Assembly: GCA_019873645.1 (NCBI GenBank)
Contig: JAIOAX010000016.1
Coordinates: 39,928 to 103,927 of the forward strand
Reading direction: 5' to 3'
Source: Chloroflexota bacterium
GTDB taxonomy: Bacteria > Chloroflexota > Anaerolineae > B4-G1 > SLSP01
DNA length: 64,000 nucleotides
Of the stretch, positions 1-7,846 are shown piece by piece (position 1 is the first letter of the stretch; each line of letters starts with the position of its first letter). The notes under the pieces were generated by a model. The model searched no databases and was not told the DNA's origin. It worked only from the letters and a program-made list of their open reading frames with translations. Both the position numbers and the translations under genes were made by a program.

Positions 1-2
1 AC

Positions 3-356
3 CGCGGACGGTTGATTCAAGTGCTCACCAACCTGGTCAGCAACGCCAACAAATACACGCCTGCTGGCGGGACCATTGTGGTTAGCGCTGATGTGTGGAG
101 CAGCAATGGGAAGGATTACGTACGCTGGAGTGTGAAAGACAATGGCATTGGCATGAAGCCAGAAGAACTCAATCGCCTGTTCACCAAGTACTTCCGCGCC
201 AACAATACGGCCGTGCGAAGTGTCCAGGGAACGGGATTAGGGTTGGTGATTACCCGCAGCATCGTCGAGATGCACGGTGGACAAGTCATGGTAGAAAGCG
301 AATATCAAAAGGGAAGCACCTTCAGTTTCATTATTCCCATCCCGGTCGCGGCTTAA
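3..356 (+). CDS. Sensor histidine kinase, C-terminal ATPase domain (partial)
   Basis: This is the 3' end of a histidine kinase; the frame is open from the window edge, so the start lies upstream. The visible 117 residues are the HATPase_c domain: an N box (NLVSNANKYTP), a G1 box (DNGIGM) and a G2 box (GTGLGLVITRSIVEMHGG). This domain binds ATP and phosphorylates the conserved His of the preceding dimerisation domain, which is not in the window. A receiver protein follows 38 bases downstream on the same strand, so the two probably form a two-component pair. The sensory domain cannot be seen. Confidence 0.93.
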   Translation, partial: RGRLIQVLTNLVSNANKYTPAGGTIVVSADVWSSNGKDYVRWSVKDNGIGMKPEELNRLFTKYFRANNTAVRSVQGTGLGLVITRSIVEMHGGQVMVESEYQKGSTFSFIIPIPVAA

Positions 357-394
357 CACCGCCACTCGCTATTCGTTATTTTCAGGGGGTAGCC

Positions 395-1468
395 ATGCCA
401 AAATATCGCATCCTGGTCATCGAAGACGACGACGACGCGCGGATGATGTACAACATCATGCTGCGCAGTTGGGGCCACGAAGTCGCGGAAGCCACAACCG
501 GCAGAGAAGGTTTGCGCATCGCGCAACAATTGAAGCCCGATTTGATCTTACTGGACATCATGATGCCCGATATTGACGGCTATGAAGTCTGCCGCCAGTT
601 GCGTTCCGATCCGCACTTCAGCACCGTTCCGATCATTTTCTTCAGCGCCCTCGACGCTGTAGACGACCGAATCAAAGGCTATACCATCGGCGGGGACGAT
701 TTCATCACCAAAGGACAGATCGAACATCAAGAACTAGGGGCACGCATCCAGGCGGCGCTGAACCGCGTCCAACGCCTCAAGCTCGAAGCGCACACCCCCC
801 AGGCGGAAAAAGGGAGCGTTTTTGGGTTGTTGTCGCTGCGCGGCGGCGTCGGCGTCAGCACGTTGGCGCTCAACCTGGCCCGGCACGCTGCCCAATGGCG
901 CAACCGCCCGACGATCTTGCTCGATCTGGCCTTTCCGGTCGGCAGCATCGGCCTGTGGAGCGGAATCGAAGGCGCACGCCATAGTCTGGAACTGTTATCG
1001 CGTAGTGCTGCCGACATCACTTTGACGCTGATCCAGAGTTTCAGCCTGCAAGATGTCCACGGCTTCTCCTTCATCCCTACCCCTTCGGTGGTTATGGACC
1101 TCAGCAGTATCCGAATGGAGACGGTACACAGGACAATTGGCATCTTGCGCGAAGCCGGGTATTTCGTTATTATGGATTTGGGGCGAGGCACACTCCCCCT
1201 GATGTGGCACATTCAATCGCAGTGTGATCGGTTAGCCGTCGTAACCTCAGCCGAAACAACCTCGCGCCTCCTGGCAGGCGTCGCATTGAACACCCTGCCC
1301 GGCAAACAAAGGTTGCTCATCTTCAACGATGCCACCAATGCCAAGCCGGTGGATGTTTCGCTGGGGCTGCCGCATACCCCGGATGTGTTTATTCCCTACA
1401 CGCAAAGTTTCCAGGATATGCGCGAACCATCGCCCCTATCACAACTGCTGTCCATTGTCACCGCATGA
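395..1468 (+). CDS. Receiver domain fused to CpaE/MinD-like ATPase domain
   Basis: The 357-residue protein starts at the ATG after a CAGGGGG ribosome site. Residues 1-125 are a CheY-like receiver (acidic cluster EDDDD at 10-14, phospho-acceptor Asp54 in LLDIMMPDIDG). Residues 140-350 resemble the MinD/ParA-like domain of CpaE, the Tad/Flp pilus localisation factor. The deviant P-loop at 149-156 reads RGGVGVST, so both lysines of the usual KGGxGKT motif are missing. CpaE-type proteins often have such altered loops, so ATP hydrolysis is doubtful. It follows a histidine kinase and may be its partner. A Flp pilin gene lies about 17 kb away, but no other Tad gene is near. Confidence 0.8.
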   Translation: MPKYRILVIEDDDDARMMYNIMLRSWGHEVAEATTGREGLRIAQQLKPDLILLDIMMPDIDGYEVCRQLRSDPHFSTVPIIFFSALDAVDDRIKGYTIGGDDFITKGQIEHQELGARIQAALNRVQRLKLEAHTPQAEKGSVFGLLSLRGGVGVSTLALNLARHAAQWRNRPTILLDLAFPVGSIGLWSGIEGARHSLELLSRSAADITLTLIQSFSLQDVHGFSFIPTPSVVMDLSSIRMETVHRTIGILREAGYFVIMDLGRGTLPLMWHIQSQCDRLAVVTSAETTSRLLAGVALNTLPGKQRLLIFNDATNAKPVDVSLGLPHTPDVFIPYTQSFQDMREPSPLSQLLSIVTA

Positions 1469-1499
1469 CATGACAGTCGTTACGCAGTGCGTTTTTTTA

Positions 1500-1600
1500 G
1501 ACAGGATTGACAGGATGAAAAAGCCCTTACAAGGCCTTCTTTAATCCTGAAAATCCTGTCAATCCCTGTCAGAAAATAGCAAAGTGCGTAACTCCTATAT
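1500..1600. repeat. Inverted GACAGGATTGACAGGAT repeat plus direct repeat copy 1
   Basis: The gap before gcvH holds an imperfect palindrome: GACAGGATTGACAGGAT on the left and ATCCTGTCAATCCCTGTC on the right, with loop bases between. It runs into a block of about 40 bases (1561-1600, containing AGAAAATAGCAAAGTGCGTA) that recurs almost unchanged at 2033-2073 on the far side of gcvH. No promoter is obvious here. Confidence 0.7.
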
Positions 1601-1626
1601 TTAACTTTCAAGGAGGATAAATAATC

Positions 1627-2025
1627 ATGAGTCATCATACAACCGATCTGCGTTATCAGGAAACCCACGAATGGGCGCGCCGGGAAGACAACGACATCGT
1701 TGTGGGGATCACCGATTACGCCCAAAGCACCCTTTCTGACATCGTCTATGTAGAGTTACCCGAAGTCGGCGCAACTCTTGCCAAAGGCGAGCAATTCGCC
1801 GTCGTCGAGTCGGTCAAGGCCGCCGCCGATGTATATATGCCGATGAGTGGCAAAGTGATCGCTGTAAACAAGGAACTCGAAGACACCCCGGAACTGATCA
1901 ATCAAGATGCCTTCGGCAAGGGATGGATGATCCGCATCAGCCCCACGAACATGGCCGAATGGGATGAGCTTCTCGACCTCGATGGTTACCAAAAGGTTCT
2001 CGAGGAAGAAGAGGCCGCCCACTAA
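1627..2025 (+). CDS. gcvH: Glycine cleavage system H protein
   Basis: This 132-residue protein is the lipoyl carrier of the glycine cleavage complex. It shuttles the aminomethyl group from the P protein to the T protein and is reoxidised by the L protein in the cytoplasm. The length is normal. The lipoylation site is Lys64 in VESVKAAADVYMP. The start follows AAGGAGG at 10 bases. The P-protein subunits lie directly downstream on the same strand. gcvT and lpd are not in the window. The gene is bracketed by two near-identical 40-base direct repeats. Confidence 0.97.
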   Translation: MSHHTTDLRYQETHEWARREDNDIVVGITDYAQSTLSDIVYVELPEVGATLAKGEQFAVVESVKAAADVYMPMSGKVIAVNKELEDTPELINQDAFGKGWMIRISPTNMAEWDELLDLDGYQKVLEEEEAAH

Positions 2026-2032
2026 ACATTTT

Positions 2033-2073
2033 AATCCCTGGCAGAAAATAGCGCAGTGCGTAACTCCTAATAT
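2033..2073. repeat. Direct repeat copy 2 flanking gcvH
   Basis: This block (core AGAAAATAGCGCAGTGCGTA) is nearly the same as 1561-1600. The two copies lie in the same orientation on either side of gcvH. Confidence 0.75.
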
Positions 2074-2143
2074 TATTTTCAGCAAATATCAGACAATGTG
2101 CTGATTTGCCGATTTGCTGATTTCATATTTGAGGAGCACCATT

Positions 2144-3517
2144 ATGGTCTATGTACCGCATACGGATGCCGAGCGTCAGGAAATGTTAGCCGCGGTCGGG
2201 GTCAACAAACTGGACGATCTATTCCAGGACATCCCCACAAAATACCGCTATCCCCATCTCGATCTCCCGGAGCCTTTAGCAGAGCTGGAGATCATGCAGG
2301 AACTGCAATTCCTTGCCGCAATGAACGTCAATGCGAACGTTGTCCCTACCTTTCTGGGTGCAGGTGCCTATCGGCATTGGGTGCCCAGCGTGGTGGATTA
2401 CGTCATCAGCCGCGGGGAATTCTACACCGCCTATACCCCCTATCAGGCCGAGGTCAGCCAGGGCACGCTGCAAGCCATCTTTGAATACGAGAGCATGATC
2501 TGCGACCTCACCGGCATGGAGGTTGCCAATGCCAGCCACTACGACGGCGCGACCGCCACTGCCGAAGCGGTGATTCAAGCTTACAACGTCTTTCGCAAAA
2601 AACGCTCCAAGATCGTGATCGCGCCCACCGTCCATCCCCACTACCGGCAAGTCGTCCACACCTACACACAAGGGATGGGATTGAGTATTGTCGGAGGCAA
2701 CGAGCCTACCACCACCCTTGAACAGCTTATCGCGTCGGTAGATGAGAACACGGCCTGCCTGATCCTGCAAACGCCGGACTTTCTGGGCCGGCTGGTCAAC
2801 CTGGAAGGCGTCGCCGAGCAAGTCCACGCACGCGGCAAGGGGACCTTGCTGGCCGTCGTCGTCAACCCCATCAGCCTGGGGCTGCTCAAACCGCCCGGCG
2901 AGTATGGGGCCGACATCGTCCTCGGCGAGGGACAACCGCTGGGGTTGGGACTTAACTTCGGCGGGCCGTATCTGGGCTTCTACGCCACGCGGAATGAATA
3001 CGTTCGCCAAATGGCCGGGCGGCTGGTCGGCAAAACGGTAGATGTCGAAGGCAGAGACGGTTACGTGATGACTCTCACCACCCGCGAACAGCACATCCGC
3101 CGCGACAAAGCCACCTCCAATATTTGCAGCAACGAAGGCTTGATGGCCCTCGCCGCAACCGTCTATATGGCGGCCCTGGGCAAGCACGGCCTGCGCAAGA
3201 TTGCCGAGCTGAACTATCACAAGGCGCACTATGCAGCCGAGGTCATTGACAAGGTACCGGGCTTCTCAGTGGTCAAGACGCATCCCTTCTTCAACGAATT
3301 CGTCGTCCGCTGTCCCGCGCCGGTCGCCGACATCAACCACTTCCTGCTCAACGACATCGAGGAGGTGGAAATCATCGGCGGCTATGATCTGGGACGCGAT
3401 TACCCGGCGCTGCAACAGCACATGTTGGTGGCCGTGACCGAAATGAATTCGCGCCACGAAATTGACCTGTTCGCCGAAGCGCTGCGGGCGTTCCCCGGTG
3501 AAACCCAGGAGGCATAA
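2144..3517 (+). CDS. gcvPA: Glycine dehydrogenase (decarboxylating) subunit 1
   Basis: This 457-residue protein is the N-terminal half of a split P protein, which decarboxylates glycine and passes the aminomethyl group to lipoyl-GcvH. The N-terminus (YVPHTDAERQEMLAAVGV) and blocks such as NANVVPTFLGAGAYRHWVPS are typical of GcvPA. The start at 2144 is the ATG after GAGGAGCACC; the frame is open further upstream but has no good ribosome site. gcvPB begins 3 bases after the stop, so the subunits are translationally linked and should form a GcvPA2-GcvPB2 enzyme. Confidence 0.96.
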   Translation: MVYVPHTDAERQEMLAAVGVNKLDDLFQDIPTKYRYPHLDLPEPLAELEIMQELQFLAAMNVNANVVPTFLGAGAYRHWVPSVVDYVISRGEFYTAYTPYQAEVSQGTLQAIFEYESMICDLTGMEVANASHYDGATATAEAVIQAYNVFRKKRSKIVIAPTVHPHYRQVVHTYTQGMGLSIVGGNEPTTTLEQLIASVDENTACLILQTPDFLGRLVNLEGVAEQVHARGKGTLLAVVVNPISLGLLKPPGEYGADIVLGEGQPLGLGLNFGGPYLGFYATRNEYVRQMAGRLVGKTVDVEGRDGYVMTLTTREQHIRRDKATSNICSNEGLMALAATVYMAALGKHGLRKIAELNYHKAHYAAEVIDKVPGFSVVKTHPFFNEFVVRCPAPVADINHFLLNDIEEVEIIGGYDLGRDYPALQQHMLVAVTEMNSRHEIDLFAEALRAFPGETQEA

Positions 3518-3520
3518 CCC

Positions 3521-4972
3521 ATGAGCGAACCCTTAATCTACGAACTTTCAGCATCAGGACGCGAAGGCGTCAAACCGCCACAACTGGATGTTCCCGAAAG
3601 CCCGCTTCCCAAGACCATGCTACGCGAGGCACTGCCGCTGCCTGAAGTCAGCGAAGTGGATGTGGTGCGGCACTACCTGCGGCTGTCACAACTGAACTAC
3701 GCCATTGATAAGGGCATGTACCCGCTAGGGTCTTGCACGATGAAGTTCAACCCCAAGGTCAACGAAGTTGCCGCACGGCTGGGCGGCTTTACCGGCGTCC
3801 ACCCGTGGCTCGACCCCGAAGCGGCACAGGGCGCGCTGTACATCATGTACTCCGTCCAGGAATACCTCAAGGAAATCGGCGGTTTTGCCGCCGTCTCGCT
3901 GCAACCCGCCGCTGGCGCGCACGGCGAGTTGACAGGCGTGCTCATCATGCGCAAATATCACCTGGATCGCGGCGATACCGCCCGCGATACCATCCTGGTT
4001 CCCGATTCAGCCCATGGGACGAATCCGGCCTCGTCAAGTATGAGCGGCCTGCGCGTGGTGGAAATCCCCTCCGATGCACGCGGCAACATTGACCTGCAGG
4101 CGTTGCGCGCGCAGGTGTGTGAGCGTGTTGTCGGCTTGATGTTCACCAATCCCAACACATTGGGGCTTTTTGAAGAACACACCGAAGAGGTCGCGGACAT
4201 CGTCCACAGTTGCGGTGGACTGGTCTATGGGGACGGTGCGAACATGAACGCGCTGGCCGGTATCATGCGCCCTGGCGATGCCGGAATTGACGTGATGCAC
4301 TTCAACCTGCACAAGACTTTCAGCACGCCGCACGGCGGCGGCGGGCCGGGAAGTGGGCCGGTAGGCGTGGCGGCGCATTTGGCGGACTACCTCCCCGCGC
4401 CCATCGTGGCCCTTGACCCGGATTCATCTCCCGATGAAGACCCCTTCTTTATCTTCTACGATCCGCCAAAATCCATCGGGCGGGTCAAGGCCTTCTGGGG
4501 ACAGTTCGGCGTCATCGTGCGCGCTTACACGTACATGCGCATGTTGGGTGAAACAGGTCTGCGGCAGGCTGCCGAACATGCGGTCCTCAACGCCAACTAC
4601 CTGCTCAGCCGTATCAAGGGCGTGTATCCCCTGCCTTACGACCGCATCTGCAAACACGAGTTTGTCGTCGAAGGCCGCTTCAAGGACGCGCCCGACGTCC
4701 ACGCCCTCGACATCGCCAAGCGTCTCATTGATTACGGCGTCCATCCTCCCACGAACTACTTCCCGCTCATCGTGCCCGAGGCACTGATGATCGAACCGAC
4801 CGAGACCGAGAGCAAGCAATCGCTGGACAACTACGCCGACATCCTGCTCAAAATCGCCGCCGAAGCACGTGAGAACCCGCAACTGCTGCATGAAGCGCCA
4901 CACAACGCGCCCGTGCGGCGGCTGGATGAGGTCAGGGCAGCCCGCAACCCGGTGCTGCGCTACGCGCATTAG
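3521..4972 (+). CDS. gcvPB: Glycine dehydrogenase (decarboxylating) subunit 2
   Basis: This 483-residue protein is the PLP-binding half of the split glycine decarboxylase. The PLP Schiff-base lysine is Lys265 in HFNLHKTFSTPHGGGGPGSG, the family signature. The substrate region GMYPLGSCTMKFNP is also intact. Length is normal for GcvPB. A GGAGG site overlaps the end of gcvPA and the gap is 3 bases. Downstream lies a palindromic repeat, so gcvPB is probably the last gene of the operon. Confidence 0.97.
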   Translation: MSEPLIYELSASGREGVKPPQLDVPESPLPKTMLREALPLPEVSEVDVVRHYLRLSQLNYAIDKGMYPLGSCTMKFNPKVNEVAARLGGFTGVHPWLDPEAAQGALYIMYSVQEYLKEIGGFAAVSLQPAAGAHGELTGVLIMRKYHLDRGDTARDTILVPDSAHGTNPASSSMSGLRVVEIPSDARGNIDLQALRAQVCERVVGLMFTNPNTLGLFEEHTEEVADIVHSCGGLVYGDGANMNALAGIMRPGDAGIDVMHFNLHKTFSTPHGGGGPGSGPVGVAAHLADYLPAPIVALDPDSSPDEDPFFIFYDPPKSIGRVKAFWGQFGVIVRAYTYMRMLGETGLRQAAEHAVLNANYLLSRIKGVYPLPYDRICKHEFVVEGRFKDAPDVHALDIAKRLIDYGVHPPTNYFPLIVPEALMIEPTETESKQSLDNYADILLKIAAEARENPQLLHEAPHNAPVRRLDEVRAARNPVLRYAH

Positions 4973-5033
4973 CAGGTGCGGTGCCACTCAAGGCGTTTTT
5001 AGCCTGCGCCCCCGCCTTTGAGGATGAAAGAGC

Positions 5034-5093
5034 ATATAGCGGGGGATTTTGGGCGGCTTCGCCGCCCAAAATCCCCCTTTGAGAAATTCCCCT
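5034..5093. repeat. Dispersed hairpin repeat, family B copy 1
   Basis: The core is GGGATTTTGGGCGGC, TTCG loop, GCCGCCCAAAATCCC, followed by TTTGAGAAATTCCCC. Related copies lie at 33843-33960 and 40673-40815. It follows gcvPB and could also act as a transcription end, but it has no clear T-run. Confidence 0.8.
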
Positions 5094-5113
5094 GATGCCA
5101 AAGTCACGCGGAT

Positions 5114-5142
5114 TTGTTCTTCCCCTCCGGTCATGGTATAAT
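5114..5142 (+). promoter_or_regulatory. Sigma-70-like promoter for the DUF2085-lgt operon
   Basis: TTGTTC at 5114-5119 and a perfect TATAAT at 5137-5142 are 17 bases apart. Transcription should start near 5149, giving a short leader with GGAGGGGAG just before the ATG at 5167. Confidence 0.7.
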
Positions 5143-5166
5143 TGAGCGCAGTTTTGCGGAGGGGAG

Positions 5167-5955
5167 ATGAGCGAATCGGAGGATACCGATAACCGCACAC
5201 CGGACGTCGAAGCCATCCTAAACGAAGCGCAGCGCCGTATTCAAGAACGGATGCAGCAAGAGATTCCGCCGGGGCAACGCGCATGGGTAGATACGTTAAA
5301 CCGCTTCGTTTTCTGGTTGGCGCGTCACTGGCTGGCTCTGTTCAACACCCTGACGGCTTTGTTCCTCGGCGGGGCGGTACTGGCGCCGGTGGCGTTCCAA
5401 ATCGGCCTGCCCGGTCTGGCAAACCTGTTGTACGCTTTTTACCGTCCGCTATGTCATCAATACCCTTTCCGCTCCTGGTTTCTCTTCGGGCCGCAGCTTG
5501 CCTATCCACTCCTGGAACCCGTCAGCGTAGCCGAAATGAACGCGCTGCGTCTGTTTACAGGCGATGTATCCACGGGCTACAAGATCGCGCTGTGCCAGCG
5601 CGATGTCGCCATTTACGGATGCATGCTCCTGGGCGGACTGGCCTACGCCATACTGCGGGATAAACGGGAAATACGCCCCTGGCCAATGTGGCGTTACTTT
5701 ATCTTTGGCATCCTGCCGATGCTGCTTGACGGCGGTATCCAATGGCTTTCCTATGTCGTATGGGTGCTGCTTCCCGGTCTTATCCCCACCCCCTTCGAGA
5801 CGACGCCTTTGATGCGCACCCTCACCGGTGCGCTGTTCGGAGCAGGGCTTGTCGCCATCGCCTATCCCCACCTGAATGCCTATTTCGAGGATGTGTATCA
5901 TACGCTGGAACGCAAACTCGACACAACAAACTTATCTCTGGAGGCTACTGTATGA
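5167..5955 (+). CDS. DUF2085 family membrane protein
   Basis: This 262-residue protein has several hydrophobic segments and the DUF2085 marks: CHQYPFRSWFLFG near residues 97-109 and CQRDVAIYGCMLLGGL near 143-158. The family has no known reaction; the conserved Cys/His residues suggest metal or redox binding (inference). The first 40 residues are a charged cytoplasmic tail. The stop codon overlaps the lgt start (ATGA), so both proteins come from one message. A consensus promoter lies just upstream. Confidence 0.85.
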   Translation: MSESEDTDNRTPDVEAILNEAQRRIQERMQQEIPPGQRAWVDTLNRFVFWLARHWLALFNTLTALFLGGAVLAPVAFQIGLPGLANLLYAFYRPLCHQYPFRSWFLFGPQLAYPLLEPVSVAEMNALRLFTGDVSTGYKIALCQRDVAIYGCMLLGGLAYAILRDKREIRPWPMWRYFIFGILPMLLDGGIQWLSYVVWVLLPGLIPTPFETTPLMRTLTGALFGAGLVAIAYPHLNAYFEDVYHTLERKLDTTNLSLEATV

Positions 5956-6782
5956 CACCACCTGTTGGTCCAATCCTGTTCCAAATCGGTCCGATTGGCG
6001 TGCACTGGTACGGCGTCCTGATCGTCACCGGCATCATCCTGGGCGCAAACGTTGCCGCGTACCTGGCAAAGCGCGCCGATCAAGACCCGGAGATTATCTG
6101 GGACATGCTGGTCATCGTCGTGCTGCTGGCAATCATCGGCGCGCGCGTCTACCACGTGTTCTCGCAACCCAGCGACGGCTTACTCGGCTGGAACTACTAC
6201 AAAGAGCATCCACTGGAGGCGCTCTACATCTGGAATGGCGGGCTGGGCATCTACGGCGCCGTCATCGGCGGGGCGCTCGGCGTGATCCTCTTCTGCTTGA
6301 AGCGCGGCCTGCGCCCCCTCGAATGGCTCGACTTCGCCGCGCCAGGGGCGGCGATCGGGCAATCCATCGGCCGATGGGGCAATTTCGTCAACATCGAGCT
6401 GTATGGCCCACCCACGACCCTGCCCTGGGGACTACGCGTCCCGGCATCGCAGCGCATTCCACCTTACACAAATTTGATTCAGTACCCGGAGACAACGCTC
6501 TTCCATCCCACCTTCCTGTACGAATCGCTGGCGGCGCTGGCCTTGTGTCTGCTGCTGATGTGGATTGCCACGCGCTTCCGCACCAGACTGCTGGAAGGCG
6601 ATCTGCTGATAGCCTATTTGATGGGCTATGCCGTCATCCGTTTCTTCACCGAGATGCTGCGCCCCGACGCCTGGATGATCGGCAACATAGCTACGGCGCA
6701 ATTGATTGCGATCATCTTCTTCATCGCCGGCGCGGCTTTCCTGCTGGTGCGCCACCTGTGGCTGCCGCGCAAAACAGCATAG
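5952..6782 (+). CDS. lgt: Prolipoprotein diacylglyceryl transferase
   Basis: Lgt transfers diacylglycerol from phosphatidylglycerol to the lipobox Cys of preprolipoproteins in the cytoplasmic membrane. The 276-residue protein has about seven membrane segments and the signature IGQSIGRWGNFVNIELYG. The early motif FQIGPIGVHWYGVLIVTG is also typical. The start is the ATG overlapping the DUF2085 stop codon; a longer in-frame extension lies inside the neighbour and is rejected. Several lipoproteins that would be its substrates are encoded in the window (729-residue PBP, solute-binding protein, 444-residue protein). Confidence 0.96.
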   Translation: MTPPVGPILFQIGPIGVHWYGVLIVTGIILGANVAAYLAKRADQDPEIIWDMLVIVVLLAIIGARVYHVFSQPSDGLLGWNYYKEHPLEALYIWNGGLGIYGAVIGGALGVILFCLKRGLRPLEWLDFAAPGAAIGQSIGRWGNFVNIELYGPPTTLPWGLRVPASQRIPPYTNLIQYPETTLFHPTFLYESLAALALCLLLMWIATRFRTRLLEGDLLIAYLMGYAVIRFFTEMLRPDAWMIGNIATAQLIAIIFFIAGAAFLLVRHLWLPRKTA

Positions 6783-6863
6783 TTACGAAGGACTTGCTGC
6801 TTGCGCGAAGGTGGGCTGCCAACTTATCCCCCAAGCGCTGCAGCAATTACAAGAAAAACTCTT

Positions 6864-6932
6864 ACCACGAATCCTCATGAATCTACACCAATTTTGCTGT
6901 CCATTCGTGAAGATTTGTGTAGATTCGTGGTT
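6864..6932. repeat. Dispersed palindromic repeat, family A copy 1
   Basis: This imperfect inverted repeat runs from ACCACGAATC to GATTCGTGGT with inner ATCTACAC/GTGTAGAT arms. Copies lie at 32412-32476 and 61117-61181, always between genes. Confidence 0.85.
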
Positions 6933-6952
6933 TATTTTCCTGGGGAGGTGGA

Positions 6953-7654
6953 GTGGACATGCCCTGGACAGACGCGCTGTTACGCTTTCAAGAGATTGAC
7001 CTGGAATTGCAACAGATCAACCGCCGACTGACCGAGATCGCGGCCCGCCTCCACGACGAATCCGAACTTTCACAGGCACGCCAGCGCGCCGAACAAACGG
7101 CCCAGCAAGCCCGCACGGCCGGAAAAACGCAGAAAGACATCGAGTTTGAGCTGCAGAGGGTGCAGGCCGACCTGCAACAAACCGAGCAGCGTCTCTACAA
7201 TGGCAGCGTCACCAATCCCCGGCAACTGGAAGATTTGCAGGCCAAGTCGCAATCCTTGCGCCGCCGCATCGCCAAACTTGAGGACGACCTGCTCGAAGCC
7301 ATGGTGGCCCGTGAAGAAGCCGACACTGACGCGGAGGCCGCCGCAACGCATCTGCAAGAGGTCAGCGCCCGGCGGGCAACGCTCTGTCAGGCGCTCACCG
7401 CCGAACGAGACACTTTGCAAACGCGCGAACAGGGGCTGCACCAGGAAGCCCAACACGTCCAGGAACGCATCCCGCCTAACATTCTCGATACCTATCACTA
7501 CCTGCGCAGCCGCACCGGCGGCATCCCCGTAGCGCGCTTGAACGGCGAAATCTGTGGCATGTGCGGGGTAGAAGTCCTGAAGCCCACACAGCGCAAGGTT
7601 AAGAATGGAGAAGAGGCTTATTGTGATGGCTGCCGACGCTTGCTGGTTGCATAA
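6953..7654 (+). CDS. Coiled-coil protein with C-terminal C4 zinc ribbon
   Basis: The 233-residue protein is mostly a long Gln/Glu/Arg-rich coiled coil (about 10-175) ending in a zinc ribbon, CGMCGVEV at about 201 and YCDGC at about 223, giving two CxxC pairs. This is the CT398/DUF164 (zf-RING_7) architecture, whose members are suspected to act in RNA, flagellar or protein-handling complexes; the exact role is unknown. The start may be the GTG at 6953 or the ATG at 6959, which is better spaced from GGGGAGG. Confidence 0.88.
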   Translation: MDMPWTDALLRFQEIDLELQQINRRLTEIAARLHDESELSQARQRAEQTAQQARTAGKTQKDIEFELQRVQADLQQTEQRLYNGSVTNPRQLEDLQAKSQSLRRRIAKLEDDLLEAMVAREEADTDAEAAATHLQEVSARRATLCQALTAERDTLQTREQGLHQEAQHVQERIPPNILDTYHYLRSRTGGIPVARLNGEICGMCGVEVLKPTQRKVKNGEEAYCDGCRRLLVA

Positions 7655-7666
7655 GTTGCCATAAAC

Positions 7667-7698
7667 AGAGACACGCCCCTGGGCAGGGGCGTGTCTCT
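7667..7698 (+). terminator. Stable hairpin after the zinc-ribbon gene
   Basis: AGAGACACGCCCCT and AGGGGCGTGTCTCT are perfect arms around a 4-base loop, 12 bases after a stop codon. No T-run follows, so it may end transcription weakly or protect the 3' end. A second hairpin (ATTTAGCAAGGAG with CTCCTTACTAAAT) lies at 7722-7754. Confidence 0.55.
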
Positions 7699-7846
7699 AC
7701 GAAAGGAGGGTAACCAATCTCATTTAGCAAGGAGGGCGGGGCTCCTTACTAAATGTTAACCATATTATACATTCTTACCAAATTCTAGCAATAGGAAAAA
7801 AGTACTATTTCTTCCGTATCATTTGTCATACCGTCGTGAACCGAAA

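Noticed and set aside
1469-1626. Glycine riboswitch before gcvH
   Set aside because: The gap is filled with repeats and I see no tandem glycine aptamer layout.
2276-3229. Long minus-strand open frame (317 codons)
   Set aside because: It lies antisense to gcvPA, whose protein is clearly conserved; its own residues show no domain.
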